This document shows positions 27,790 through 37,388 of a DNA stretch of 42,097 nt, one piece after another (position 1 is the stretch's first letter; each line of letters begins with the position of its first letter). This DNA is from Rhodoferax sp. OV413 (lineage in GTDB: Bacteria > Pseudomonadota > Gammaproteobacteria > Pseudomonadales > Pseudohongiellaceae). The translations under genes and the position numbers were made by a program. The stretch is from the NCBI GenBank assembly GCA_943330915.2, contig CALQJO020000028.1, positions 1 to 42,097 on the forward strand, given 5' to 3'. Below the pieces are notes generated by a model, which saw only the letters and a list, made by a program, of their open reading frames with translations, was not told where the DNA came from and did not search any database.

Positions 27790-29100
27790 TTACATGGAGT
27801 AGCCTTTTTCGTTGTGGTCAGTGATATCCAGACCTGTCATTTCATCTTCTGTGCTGACACGGTTACCTGACGTGATCACGCCGACAACTTTCATCAGAAT
27901 CACTGTGACCACCAAGGTATAAACAGCGGTTGCCAGCAGGCCAATAACCTGAACGCCCAGCTGTGAACCCAACGCCATGCCTTCAGCATAACCGTTGCCG
28001 CTGAACACACCCAGATCACCAGAGATAAACACGGCTGCCATCAACAGGCCCAGCATGCCGCCCACACCGTGCACCGGGAACACGTCCAGTGAGTCGTCAA
28101 TCTTGAGTTTGTTTTTCAGGTAGTGCGTGGCAAAGAAGCAGACAAAACCACCCATTACGCCGATCAACATACCGCCGGCTGGACCCACCGAGCCAGCCGC
28201 CGGCGTAATGGTTGCCAGACCGGCAATCAAGCCTGTTGCAGCGCCCAGACCACTGGGCTTGCCGTGACGCACCCATTCAATTGTCATCCAGGTTAAGGCG
28301 CCGGCCGCGGCTGACATATGTGTGACGAGCAAGGCCATGGAAGCGTTTCCATTCGCACCCAATGCACTGCCACCGTTAAAGCCATACCAGCCGACCCAGA
28401 GCATACCTGCGCCAGTCAATGTCATGGTCAGGTTATGCGGAATCATTGGGGAAATCTGAAACTCACGACGCTTACCCAGCATGACCGCCATCACCAACGC
28501 GGCCACACCGGCTGTGACGTGTACGACCGCGCCGCCAGCAAAGTCAATGAAGCCCATTTGGAATAACCAGCCGTTACTGTTCCATATCCAATGACACACC
28601 GGCAGGTACACCAGTGTTGTCCACAACACAACAAACAGCATGATGGAAGAAAACTTCATGCGTTCGGCAAATGCACCCACGATGAGCGCCGGTGTAATAA
28701 TCGCAAACGTCATCTGGAAGGCCACAAACAGCGGCTCGGGAATGTCACCCCAAACCGAATCAATGGTGATACCTGAGAGGAACACCTTGCTCAGGCCACC
28801 CCACCAGCCACTGTCTCCCGGTCCGAAGGCAACGCTGTAGCCGTAGACCAGCCAGAGAATTGAGACAACAGCAGCAATGGAAAAACATTGCATCAGAATA
28901 GAGAGTACGTTTTTGCTGCGGACCAGGCCGCCATAGAACAGTGAGAGACCTGGCACTGTCATGAACAGCACCAACGCGGTGGCGGTCAGAATCCATGCGG
29001 TATTTGCGCCGCTGATTTCATCCTGAGCGAGGGCAAACGCCGGCGCGAGAGACAAGACGGCTGCAGCCACCGTTAACAATTTGTGTTTTATGGTTAACAT
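27790..29100 (-). CDS. amtB: Ammonium transporter
   Basis: A 436-residue inner-membrane channel of the Amt/Rh family. A signal-peptide-like first helix ('LLTVAAAVLSLAPAFALA') precedes eleven predicted membrane helices, as in E. coli AmtB. The twin histidines of the pore are in 'FAGGAVVHVTAG' and 'FPVHGVGGMLG'; 'DDSLDVF' marks the conserved acidic turn. It lies 59 bp downstream of glnK, the classical glnK-amtB order in which GlnK blocks the channel when nitrogen is plentiful. Expression is probably driven from the sigma-54 promoter upstream of glnK. Confidence 0.96.
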   Translation of the reverse strand: MLTIKHKLLTVAAAVLSLAPAFALAQDEISGANTAWILTATALVLFMTVPGLSLFYGGLVRSKNVLSILMQCFSIAAVVSILWLVYGYSVAFGPGDSGWWGGLSKVFLSGITIDSVWGDIPEPLFVAFQMTFAIITPALIVGAFAERMKFSSIMLFVVLWTTLVYLPVCHWIWNSNGWLFQMGFIDFAGGAVVHVTAGVAALVMAVMLGKRREFQISPMIPHNLTMTLTGAGMLWVGWYGFNGGSALGANGNASMALLVTHMSAAAGALTWMTIEWVRHGKPSGLGAATGLIAGLATITPAAGSVGPAGGMLIGVMGGFVCFFATHYLKNKLKIDDSLDVFPVHGVGGMLGLLMAAVFISGDLGVFSGNGYAEGMALGSQLGVQVIGLLATAVYTLVVTVILMKVVGVITSGNRVSTEDEMTGLDITDHNEKGYSM

Positions 29101-29159
29101 CAGTTTTTCCTTCTACAGATATTTTTATTGAGTAAGTGCGTCAAGCGCTGATGACCCGA

Positions 29160-29522
<363 letters not shown>

Positions 29523-29676
29523 TTAAAAAGCGCACGCTACTTTTCATTTTTGGATGATGAGACACACAGATGGCGCACAAAAACGGAGCAATAACCAAAA
29601 AGGCGCGCCATTACGGGGCACACAAGTCAGTAAGCACTGCGTTATTTAACGTATATCACTGCCTCACGCTTCAGAC

Positions 29677-29693
29677 TGCAAAATTCGAGCCTG
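29677..29693 (-). promoter_or_regulatory. Candidate sigma-54 (RpoN) promoter of glnK-amtB
   Basis: On the minus strand the sequence CAGGCTCGAATTTTGCA has GG and GC elements separated by exactly ten bases and matches the -24/-12 consensus YTGGCACG-N4-TTGCW at all but two of its defined positions. It lies in the 214-bp gap between the AI-2E permease gene and glnK, and points at glnK. Transcription from it would begin near 29666, giving a leader of about 168 bases. The biological context (PII and ammonium transporter, classic NtrC/RpoN targets) supports it. I did not find a clear NtrC enhancer palindrome. Confidence 0.65.
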
Positions 29694-29712
29694 ACCACGG
29701 AGACAGGGTAAA

Positions 29713-30762
29713 TCAGGGATCTTCGCGCAACCATTCGCGCCAGATTGCCACCAGCAGAGCCATCAGCACCGGACCCACAAACAGCCCGACAATGCCCATG
29801 GTTTTAACGCCGCCGATCAATCCAAAAAACGTCGGCAGGAAAGGAAGTTTCACCGGACCACCAATCAATGTTGGCCTGATGGTTTTGTCGACGATAAACA
29901 GCTCAACACTGCCCCAGACAAACAGCCCGATGCCGGCAATCATGTCCCCGGTGCCCACCAGGTATAAGGAGATGAGTGTAAACGCCAGTGGCGCTCCGCC
30001 CGGAATCAGCGCCATAAACCCGGTGATGACACCAAACGCAACAGCGGATGGAACGCCTGCAATCCAGTAGGCAATACCCAGCACAATACCTTCGCCAATG
30101 GCGACCAGTGTCATTCCCACAACGGTGGCGCTGACGGTTGCCGGTACTACGCGCGAGAATCGGTTCCAGCGCGCCGGTAGAATGCGTTCGCCAACGGTAT
30201 CAAGCTGCATGGCGACTTTTTCACCATCACGATACAAAAAGAACAAAGTAATCAGCATAAACAACAGTGTCAGCAGCATCCCCGCGGCTGACCAGCCAAA
30301 ACTTAACAGCCAGCGCGAAATACCCCCCAGCTGCTGGTCACTGACCAGATCGAACAACAGCCCAAGCTGATGCGGCTCGCTGAGGTAGATAGCCCATTGA
30401 GCTTCCAGTGCCTGTCCCACCCCCGGCATTGAGCTTATCCACGCCGGCACTTCAGCGCCGTTCTCATTGGCTTGGATGAGCCATGCGATAAAAATTCTGG
30501 CTTCCTCAAGTGTGTAAGACAGAACGGCCACCAACGGAGCGATCAAGCCGAGAATGATGGCCATTAATGCAAGGCTGGATGCGATGGTTGAATTGTTGTT
30601 GCAGCGCTTTTTCAGGCGTTCGAAAATCGGCCAGCTGGCAAAACAGATAATCAGTGCCGCGAGTACCGGCACCAGAAAACCGATAAAAAAGAAAACACCG
30701 GCGGCAACAACCAGTAACAGCAGGATGCGACTGAGCGCGGTATTGCTGATGAACTGCGACAT
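29713..30762 (-). CDS. AI-2E family transporter (PerM/YdiK-like permease)
   Basis: A 349-residue inner-membrane protein with about eight hydrophobic segments. The family fingerprint near the C-terminus is present: 'ALIPGGAPLAFTLISLYLVG', 'FIVDKTIRPTLIGGPVKLP' and 'GIVGLFVGPVLMALLVAIW'. Members have been linked to autoinducer-2 export or to sodium/proton exchange, so the substrate is not assigned. It lies 95 bp downstream of sppA in the same direction and upstream of glnK, whose own promoter candidate lies in the gap. Confidence 0.92.
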   Translation of the reverse strand: MSQFISNTALSRILLLLVVAAGVFFFIGFLVPVLAALIICFASWPIFERLKKRCNNNSTIASSLALMAIILGLIAPLVAVLSYTLEEARIFIAWLIQANENGAEVPAWISSMPGVGQALEAQWAIYLSEPHQLGLLFDLVSDQQLGGISRWLLSFGWSAAGMLLTLLFMLITLFFLYRDGEKVAMQLDTVGERILPARWNRFSRVVPATVSATVVGMTLVAIGEGIVLGIAYWIAGVPSAVAFGVITGFMALIPGGAPLAFTLISLYLVGTGDMIAGIGLFVWGSVELFIVDKTIRPTLIGGPVKLPFLPTFFGLIGGVKTMGIVGLFVGPVLMALLVAIWREWLREDP

Positions 30763-30857
30763 ACATCAATGTCCTGAACGCGGGAGCGCTATCTTGAGTG
30801 TCTCTCTGAAAAAATACTATCGTGCTTCAAAAAAAGCGAACCATTAAATGCCATTGC

Positions 30858-32747
30858 TCAGTACGCCCCAAGGCAGGTATCACAGACCATGATCATGCGT
30901 AAGCGGTCATACCCGCGGTCTGCGGGTAGCACTATATCCAGCATGGCTTGCCAGTGCTGGCGCATTGCCGGCGGCAACGCAGACAGAGCAGCGCCCCAGA
31001 GCGAATCAACCGATGTGCCTTCGGCAGCACCCGCCGTCAAACCTAGCCCGTTTTGCACGGCAGCCTGTATCTGAGCGGTGCCCATCGTATCGATCATCTG
31101 GATAAGAAATTGCTCGCCTGGGCTTAATTCCCGATGTAAATAGACACTTTGCCACTCATTCAGACCCGCCAACTGTGCGGCCGCATTAACTGCCTGGTCC
31201 AGGTCACCCAGTGAGTCCACCAGACCCAGGCCCAGTGCCTGCTCACCAGTCCAGACGCGGCCCTGTGCGATGGCATCAACCTCAGCAACACTCATGTTAC
31301 GACCATCAGCAACCAGTTGCAGGAAGCGGCGGTAGGCATCTTCAACATTACTCTGGAAAATCGTCTGCATGGTCTCATTGAGACCACTTAGAGGGTCGCC
31401 TGATCCGGCCAGCGCGGTTGTCCCAACACCATCAACACCCACACCCAGATAAGCCAATGCATTTTCAAAGGTCGGGATCACGCCAATCACACCAATTGAA
31501 CCGGTGATGGTCGCCGGCGATGCCCAGATTTCATCAGCGGTTGCCGCAATCCAGTAGCCACCGGAGGCTGCCGTACCACCCATGGAAACCACCACCGGTT
31601 TGCCTGCCTGCTGCAATTGCACCAGCGCAGACCTGATTTCTTCAGAAGCAATAGCCGAGCCGCCGGGAGAATCAACCCTCACTACGACTGAGCGGATCGC
31701 ATCGTCTTGCTGCGCCTGGCGGATCAGCTCTACTGTGGAATCCGCGCCTATCAATCCCGGCGCCTGCTCGCCGGGCATAATGGTGCCCTGCACCACGATA
31801 ATGCCCACCTGATCTGCCATCACGGGTTGCGGTGTGGCGCTGGCGACCAGATAGTCCTCAAAATGTATCTGCCTGAAGCTGCCATCTTCAACACCGACTG
31901 TTGCTGCCACCTGACGCCGGAAACTGTCGGCACCCGCAATGTTGTCAACCAGACCGGCTTCAAAAGCGACACGCGCCATGTCTCCGTTTGCGCTGACCAG
32001 ACGCTGGGCGTATTGGTCGGCATAGGCCTGAAAGACCTCAGCGGGCATCTCGCGGTTGGCAGCAAGGATATCAAGGTAGCGACCCCACAGCGCATCGACC
32101 AGCGCCTGGCTGTCTGCGCGCGATTCCTCGGACATCTCCATCCGCGTGTAGGGCTCTGACGCGGATTTAAACTCACCAACCCTGAACACATGCACCGTCA
32201 CATTCATGCGGTCCAGCAGATCGCGGAAAAACAGCTGGCTTCCGCCATAACCATTCAGCATCACACCGCCCATCGGGTGCAGCATGATGCTGTCCGCATA
32301 GGATGCCAACGCATACTGCTGCTGATTAAATGATTCACCCCAGGCGTAAACGGGTTTGCCACTGTCCTTGAACAGCGCAATGGTGCTGCCCAAGGCCTCC
32401 ATCTGCGCGGGGCTGATGCTGATCAAATCGCGGGTATCGATGACCAGTGCTTTGATGCGGTCATCAGACGCGGCGCTCAGTAACGCCTCTTGCATCTCGT
32501 GCAGCAGGGAACCACGCATAACGCCACTGCCCAGAACGAGATCGGCGGCATTGGCGATGGGCACTTCTTCGCTGATCACACCGGCGGGCGCCAGTACCAG
32601 GGCCGATTCAGAGGGCACCTGCGGCGCATCAGGCCCTGAAAAGATCATCAGCAGCACAACCAACAGCAGCAATAAAAACAGCAGACGACCAACAAACAGC
32701 CCAAGTGTGTCAATGGTACGGCCTAGCAGGGACAGTAACGCTCTCAT
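30858..32747 (-). CDS. sppA: Signal peptide peptidase SppA, 67-kDa type
   Basis: A 629-residue membrane-bound serine protease that degrades cleaved signal peptides in the periplasm. An N-terminal membrane anchor (about residues 17-37, rich in Leu) is followed by two tandem peptidase S49 domains. The catalytic dyad can be placed: K194 in the first domain ('VGEFKSASEPY') and S395 in the second ('GGTAASGGYWIA'), 201 residues apart, against K209 and S409 in the E. coli enzyme. The large two-domain size matches E. coli SppA, not the short Bacillus type. The ATG at 32747 is preferred since the anchor begins right after it. Confidence 0.95.
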   Translation of the reverse strand: MRALLSLLGRTIDTLGLFVGRLLFLLLLLVVLLMIFSGPDAPQVPSESALVLAPAGVISEEVPIANAADLVLGSGVMRGSLLHEMQEALLSAASDDRIKALVIDTRDLISISPAQMEALGSTIALFKDSGKPVYAWGESFNQQQYALASYADSIMLHPMGGVMLNGYGGSQLFFRDLLDRMNVTVHVFRVGEFKSASEPYTRMEMSEESRADSQALVDALWGRYLDILAANREMPAEVFQAYADQYAQRLVSANGDMARVAFEAGLVDNIAGADSFRRQVAATVGVEDGSFRQIHFEDYLVASATPQPVMADQVGIIVVQGTIMPGEQAPGLIGADSTVELIRQAQQDDAIRSVVVRVDSPGGSAIASEEIRSALVQLQQAGKPVVVSMGGTAASGGYWIAATADEIWASPATITGSIGVIGVIPTFENALAYLGVGVDGVGTTALAGSGDPLSGLNETMQTIFQSNVEDAYRRFLQLVADGRNMSVAEVDAIAQGRVWTGEQALGLGLVDSLGDLDQAVNAAAQLAGLNEWQSVYLHRELSPGEQFLIQMIDTMGTAQIQAAVQNGLGLTAGAAEGTSVDSLWGAALSALPPAMRQHWQAMLDIVLPADRGYDRLRMIMVCDTCLGAY

Positions 32748-32812
32748 GACGAATCAACTCTTAAGTGGGTAAACATCAATATCGATGGTTCCGATCATAC
32801 GCTGGTCATTGT

Positions 32813-33079
32813 TTGATCAAAGTACTTGTTCTTTACCATTCCATGTAAGGCCATATTGAAACCATGGCTGCTGCAGTAGCAGCGGGCGCTGCCAGTGTCT
32901 ACGGCGTTGAGGTTACCATTAAACGCGTACCCGAGACCATGCCGGCCGAGGGTTTCAAAAATGCCGGTGGAAAGGCCGATCAACTGGCACATTGCAGTGA
33001 AGTTGGCAGCATGACCAGTGTCGCAGGCCACACAGTTGTGCGATCAGATTTTGTCAGCGAGCATTTTTCTGAGAGATAA
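32813..33079 (+). pseudogene. wrbA: Broken and truncated wrbA (NAD(P)H:quinone oxidoreductase) remnant
   Basis: In one frame from 32813 the translation reads IKVLVLYHSM, a TAA stop (32846-32848), then [31 protein letters not shown] and [10 protein letters not shown]. This is the N-terminal 60 or so residues of WrbA ('KVLVLYYSMYGHIETMA..', '..KRVPETMP..'); the tyrosine codon before GHIETM has become TAA. Similarity ends near 32992 and the remaining two thirds of the roughly 200-residue flavodoxin-like protein are missing. The frame then runs on to 33079 over the 3' end of the transaldolase gene. A short product from ATG 32864 would lack the FMN-phosphate loop. Confidence 0.82.
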
Positions 33080-33991
33080 ATAGTCAGCGTGGAATTTACG
33101 GATGCCATCTGACAGCTTATCGGTAGCCATGGCGTCCTCATTGAGCTGCCAGCGAAAGTCGGCTTCCGGCAAACTGATGCGCGCGTCGCTGGATAGCTGA
33201 GAGGGATGCAGTTGTTGTGTCAGCGGCGCCTCATCCTTGGCAAGTTGCTCGAGCAAGGCTGGCGCGATTGTCAACCGATCACAACCAGCCAACGCCTCAA
33301 TCTCACCAAGATTGCGGAAACTGGCACCCATCACCACGGTTGGGTAAGCATGGGTTTTGTAGTATCGGTAAATCCGCTGTACTGATAACACGCCGGGATC
33401 ATCGGAAGCACTGTATTCCTTGCCGGTGCTGGCCTTGTACCAGTCCAGAATTCTGCCTACAAACGGCGAGATCAGAAACGCACCCGCCTCAGCGCAGGCC
33501 ACTGCCTGATTAAATCCAAACAGTAAGGTCAGGTTGCATTTGATGCCTTCGCGCTCCAGCGTGCGGGCGGCCTGAATGCCTTCCCAGGTGGCAGCGATTT
33601 TCACCAATATGCGCGAAGTATCGACACCGGCCTGCGAGTACAGCTCTAACAGGCGATGAGCCTTTTGTAAGGTTCCCGCCGTATCAAAAGACAGACCAGC
33701 ATCCACTTCGGTCGACACATATCCCGGCACAATCCGGGTAATGCGCGCCCCGAAATTCACAGCCAGCTTATCCAATGCCGCATCAAGCATGGCGTCCTTG
33801 CTGGCACCACTGCGCTGACCAAAACTGATGGCATCCTCAACCAGCGCGGCATACTGCGGCTGACGCGCAGCGTTCAGAATCAGGGAAGGATTTGTCGTGG
33901 CATCCTGGGGCGTAAACCGACTGATGGCGTCGACGTCACCCGTATCCGCGACCACGGTGGTCATTTGTTTTAAGGCTTCCAGCTTGTTCAT
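33044..33991 (-). CDS. tal: Transaldolase
   Basis: A 315-residue TalA/TalB-type enzyme of the non-oxidative pentose phosphate pathway, transferring dihydroxyacetone units between sugar phosphates. The Schiff-base lysine lies in '[13 protein letters not shown]', with '[10 protein letters not shown]' at the N-terminus and '[19 protein letters not shown]' as the second family signature. '[11 protein letters not shown]' and '[12 protein letters not shown]' are further typical blocks. The start at 33991 gives the standard length; an open frame to 34081 is not conserved. The 3' end overlaps the tail of the wrbA relic. Confidence 0.96.
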   Translation of the reverse strand: MNKLEALKQMTTVVADTGDVDAISRFTPQDATTNPSLILNAARQPQYAALVEDAISFGQRSGASKDAMLDAALDKLAVNFGARITRIVPGYVSTEVDAGLSFDTAGTLQKAHRLLELYSQAGVDTSRILVKIAATWEGIQAARTLEREGIKCNLTLLFGFNQAVACAEAGAFLISPFVGRILDWYKASTGKEYSASDDPGVLSVQRIYRYYKTHAYPTVVMGASFRNLGEIEALAGCDRLTIAPALLEQLAKDEAPLTQQLHPSQLSSDARISLPEADFRWQLNEDAMATDKLSDGIRKFHADYLSLRKMLADKI

Positions 33992-34186
33992 TGCGCTTCC
34001 CGGGACAATCGTTGATTGACGCCGAATATGGTGCAAGCAGGGGCTGTGCGTCAATGGTAGGTCTCTCAGGCAGGGGTACAATCAATCTGTTTGTTCCGTC
34101 TTGGTTGACCTTGCGCGTTTTTATATCTGGAATTCAGATGGGCCTCTGTTGTACCGTTAAGGCTATCCATACCTGTGGACGTGACC

Positions 34187-35527
34187 ATGAACAAAACATC
34201 TGTGTTTTTTGCCTTGCTAATAATTTCCAGCGGTTTATTGATGAACAGCAATCAAACCATCGCCCAAACAACCCCCTCTGCGGCACTGGTCAACAGAATT
34301 GACCAGGTGCGCCCGGATGCACCGGAACTGGCAAAGTTCGGCGCATACAACATCGGGGTGCGCACCTTGCAACTGACAGACAGCGGTCGGCCGGACATTC
34401 TTAACGTGCGGGCCGGGGAAGAGACACCTCTGTACGATCGGCAGCTGACGGTTGAAGTCTGGTACCCCGCGCAGCTGTCAGAAGGACAAGCGGCGGCAGG
34501 CAGTTATCAGACATTGACGCGCAACACGGAACTGACGGCAACGCTGAACGGACGTGCCGTCCGTGATGCCGACGCTCTCACAACTGACGGGGCATTCCCG
34601 CTGGTGGTGGTGTCGCACGGTTATCCCGGCAACCGCATGCTGATGAGCCATCTGGGTGAAAATCTGGCGAGTAAAGGCTACGTTGTTGTGTCTATCGATC
34701 ATGCCGACAGCACCTATGATGATCAGAAAGCGATTACCAGCACCCTTTACAACCGTGCACCGGATCAACGCTTTGTCATCTCTGCCATGGCTGCGATCAG
34801 TGCCGATAGCACTCATGCACTGTCGGGCATCATTGATGCTGACAATACCGGGCTGATCGGCTATTCCATGGGTGGTTATGGCGCGGTCAATAACCTGGGC
34901 GCTGGCTACAGTGAAACCGGTGTAAGTTTTCTGGGCTCACCACCCAATCGTCTGCTGCAGGATTTTGCAGCGTCTAACCCGGACTTTACCGACACTCTTG
35001 ATCCGCGCATCAAAGCCGGGGTGCCCATCGCACCCTGGGGCATGAATAACGGATTCTGGGATGCCGATGGCCTTGCCGGGCTGACGGTGCCCAGTCTGTT
35101 TGTGGCGGGTGACGTGGATACAACCTCAGGCTACGAAAACGGCATCAAGGCCATTTTTGATCAGGCTGTAAACAGCGATCGTTACATGCTGGTGTTCAAA
35201 AACTCAGGGCATAACGCCGGCGCACCGATGCCACTGCCCGTCGAGTTTTATGGCCGTGAGGACCAGACCGGCTCTGGTCACTACACCGATGCTGTGTGGG
35301 ACAACCTGTTAATGAACAATATTCTTCAGCACTTCGTGACGGCCTTTCTGGATCTGCATCTGAAAGGTCAAAGCGCGCAGAGGGAGTATCTGGATATTCT
35401 GGAAGATGGTGCCGAGGCAGTCTATTCCCTGAATCATGAGGGCATCCCGAATCCGCAACACACGTATTGGAAAGGTTTTGCGCCCGGCAGAACAGTTGGC
35501 CTGAAAATGCTGAAAGGTCAGCCCTGA
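34187..35527 (+). CDS. Exported alpha/beta hydrolase (dienelactone hydrolase / PAF-acetylhydrolase-like)
   Basis: A 446-residue protein with an N-terminal signal peptide (hydrophobic core 'VFFALLIISSGLL', cleavage probably after 'TIAQ'). The alpha/beta hydrolase core shows the nucleophile elbow GYSMGG, an oxyanion-side 'VVSHGYPGNRM', a likely acid in 'VAGDVDTTSGYE' and a catalytic histidine in 'KNSGHNAGAPMP'. The overall order resembles lipase/PAF-acetylhydrolase relatives that cleave short acyl esters; the substrate is unknown. Starts at 34175 and 34187 are both possible. No operon partner: the next gene is on the other strand. Confidence 0.87.
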   Translation: MNKTSVFFALLIISSGLLMNSNQTIAQTTPSAALVNRIDQVRPDAPELAKFGAYNIGVRTLQLTDSGRPDILNVRAGEETPLYDRQLTVEVWYPAQLSEGQAAAGSYQTLTRNTELTATLNGRAVRDADALTTDGAFPLVVVSHGYPGNRMLMSHLGENLASKGYVVVSIDHADSTYDDQKAITSTLYNRAPDQRFVISAMAAISADSTHALSGIIDADNTGLIGYSMGGYGAVNNLGAGYSETGVSFLGSPPNRLLQDFAASNPDFTDTLDPRIKAGVPIAPWGMNNGFWDADGLAGLTVPSLFVAGDVDTTSGYENGIKAIFDQAVNSDRYMLVFKNSGHNAGAPMPLPVEFYGREDQTGSGHYTDAVWDNLLMNNILQHFVTAFLDLHLKGQSAQREYLDILEDGAEAVYSLNHEGIPNPQHTYWKGFAPGRTVGLKMLKGQP

Positions 35528-35575
35528 GCCTCGCATAAGGCTGGCGTCAGGAGCCTGGCAGGTTCTGATACGTGC

Positions 35576-36484
35576 TCAGCCTTTGATGCGCGCCACCAGC
35601 TTGCGCAGACTACTGCGCAGGCCGGTGTTCAACTTGCTGCCAGTGTAGCGGCCCTTGGCGACATGCCGTATCCGGAACACCCCCGACACATCCAGCGGCA
35701 CACCCTGCGAGCGCAGCAGCCAGCGGAACGCCCTGTCCTCATAGGCTTTGCACCAGGTCTCTGATGGCCGTTGGTAGTAAGGCAGGCTTTCACAATACCC
35801 CACCGCTCTGGCCACATCCCCATGAGTAATCTGCAAAGGTCCGGTGGCACGGCTGCGTGGAAACACCGAAAACAGAGCCTCCTCAACATCCAGAACAGCC
35901 GGTGTACTCATATCCGGCTGCAGAATAGCAGCGTCGTAAGGCAGTAAACCTGTGCAGTATTCCTGCGCCGGGTAGACCAGCACATCCTGCCGGCCTTGCA
36001 ATGCTGCAGCCAGCCCATCCAGGCAACCAGCGCGGAACAATAAATCGCAATCTGTAAACCAGACCCAATCTGCCTGACTGTTGCGAGCGGCCAGATTACG
36101 CCCGATAGCACGACGGAACAGCGCCTGACGTGGCAGACACTGCCAGTTCCAGACCACATTGGGCACCTTGAGCGCGCCAAAATACGCCAGTAGCGCCACC
36201 GTTGCCGAGTCTTCTTCACCGTAGAATACGGTCATGGTAACGGTGCATGACTGTGGAGGGAACAGCGCCAGTGAACTGAGCTGATAGACCAGCATATGCG
36301 CATATTTCCAGCAGTGACTGACAATTTCCAATTGCAGATGACCGGTTTTTGCGGCTAGTTGCTCTTGGGATGGCAGCTCCGCCAGAAACCAGCGAGCAGG
36401 CACCAATCCGCTGGCGGCAAGTCGCAGAAAGCGGCCTTGCAAACCATCGCTCCAGCGCGGCTCAGGTACTTGATATTGATCCAC
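35576..36484 (-). CDS. Putative GT-A type glycosyltransferase
   Basis: A protein of about 300 residues. From about residue 47 on it has the pattern of a GT-A fold: 'LEIVSHCWKYAHMLVYQLSS', a nucleotide-side strand 'VTMTVFYGEEDSATVALLAYF' in shortened form, and a DxD-like metal site in 'WVWFTDCDLLFRAG', which would bind a sugar nucleotide. No membrane segment is seen, so it is probably cytoplasmic. The start is uncertain: no ATG is available; GTG at 36484 or 36565 and TTG at 36604 are in frame, the last overlapping the divergent kdkA start. Its place beside kdkA suggests a role in LPS core or surface sugar assembly, which is an inference. Confidence 0.65.
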   Translation of the reverse strand: MDQYQVPEPRWSDGLQGRFLRLAASGLVPARWFLAELPSQEQLAAKTGHLQLEIVSHCWKYAHMLVYQLSSLALFPPQSCTVTMTVFYGEEDSATVALLAYFGALKVPNVVWNWQCLPRQALFRRAIGRNLAARNSQADWVWFTDCDLLFRAGCLDGLAAALQGRQDVLVYPAQEYCTGLLPYDAAILQPDMSTPAVLDVEEALFSVFPRSRATGPLQITHGDVARAVGYCESLPYYQRPSETWCKAYEDRAFRWLLRSQGVPLDVSGVFRIRHVAKGRYTGSKLNTGLRSSLRKLVARIKG

Positions 36485-36591
36485 TTCACTCAGCTTTGTG
36501 TAAAAAAGCGCTATCTTATCGGAAAAAGGCGAGGTAATCTCCGGTCTGTCGAATATCAGCAGCACTGATTGTATCCAACGTATCCAGCGAC

Positions 36592-37365
36592 ATGATGAGA
36601 ACAACCCAATATCGTCATAACAATACTCACGTGCTGTATAACCAGACGGTTTTCAGCAGCTTCCCGGAAGACTTGTTTTCCCGGCACGAGCCCTCTTCCG
36701 TTTCCCTGCCGGCGGCTACCGACTCACAAGGCCGCGGCACGGTGGTCTTCTTCGAACACGAACAAAATCTTCTGGTACTCAAGCGTTTCCATCGTGGCGG
36801 CCTGCTTGGCCGACTTGTCAAAAACACCTACATCTTCAGCGGGCTGAGCCGCACCCGAATGTGGCGCGAGTTTAAATTACTGGCGGCCATGCGCGAACTC
36901 GGGCTACCGGTACCCAAGCCCGTGGCAGTGCGCTGCGAACGCAGCTCTCTGTTGTGTTATCAGGGACAAATCATTGCCGAGCGCATTGCCAATTCGCGCA
37001 CGCTGGCAGAAATTCTGCGCAGTGAAAACGTATCAGACAAAACCTGGGAAGCCATCGGCATGGTTATCCGGCGATTTCATCGCCACCTGATTGAGCATGG
37101 TGACCTGAATGCGAGCAATATCCTGATTAACAATCAAGGGCAGATTTTTCTGATCGACTTTGACAAAAGCATTATGCATAAGTCCGGCGATGATCGTTGG
37201 TGTACAGGCAATCTGAATCGGCTGCGCCGGTCGCTGAACAAATGGAAACAACGCGAGCCCGGCTTCCACTTTGAACCCCGACACTGGGACGCCTTCGAAA
37301 AAGGCTATCAGGGCGCACGTGATATGCCGGCGCAGGCAAACAGCGCCGTTGATGCCGCGCACTGA
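36592..37365 (+). CDS. kdkA: 3-deoxy-D-manno-octulosonic acid kinase
   Basis: A 257-residue kinase of the KdkA/RfaP type that phosphorylates the Kdo residue of the LPS inner core at position 4, using ATP. The kinase-like core shows 'LLVLKRFHRGGLLGRLVKNT' with the lysine and the RGG motif of the family, the catalytic loop 'HGDLNASNIL' (D171) and the metal-binding 'LIDFDKS'. The length is about normal. The ATG at 36595 is an equally possible start. It is divergent from the putative glycosyltransferase gene and is functionally linked to waaA earlier in the window. Confidence 0.92.
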   Translation: MMRTTQYRHNNTHVLYNQTVFSSFPEDLFSRHEPSSVSLPAATDSQGRGTVVFFEHEQNLLVLKRFHRGGLLGRLVKNTYIFSGLSRTRMWREFKLLAAMRELGLPVPKPVAVRCERSSLLCYQGQIIAERIANSRTLAEILRSENVSDKTWEAIGMVIRRFHRHLIEHGDLNASNILINNQGQIFLIDFDKSIMHKSGDDRWCTGNLNRLRRSLNKWKQREPGFHFEPRHWDAFEKGYQGARDMPAQANSAVDAAH

Positions 37366-37388
37366 TCGCCCACAAAACCGCAACGACT

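Noticed and set aside
29580-29640. TGGCGC and TTGC elements on the minus strand as a second sigma-54 promoter
   Set aside because: The GG and GC are 18 bases apart instead of ten, so the spacing is wrong.
32795-33031. 78-codon minus-strand frame between sppA and the transaldolase gene
   Set aside because: It is antisense to the wrbA remnant and resembles nothing.
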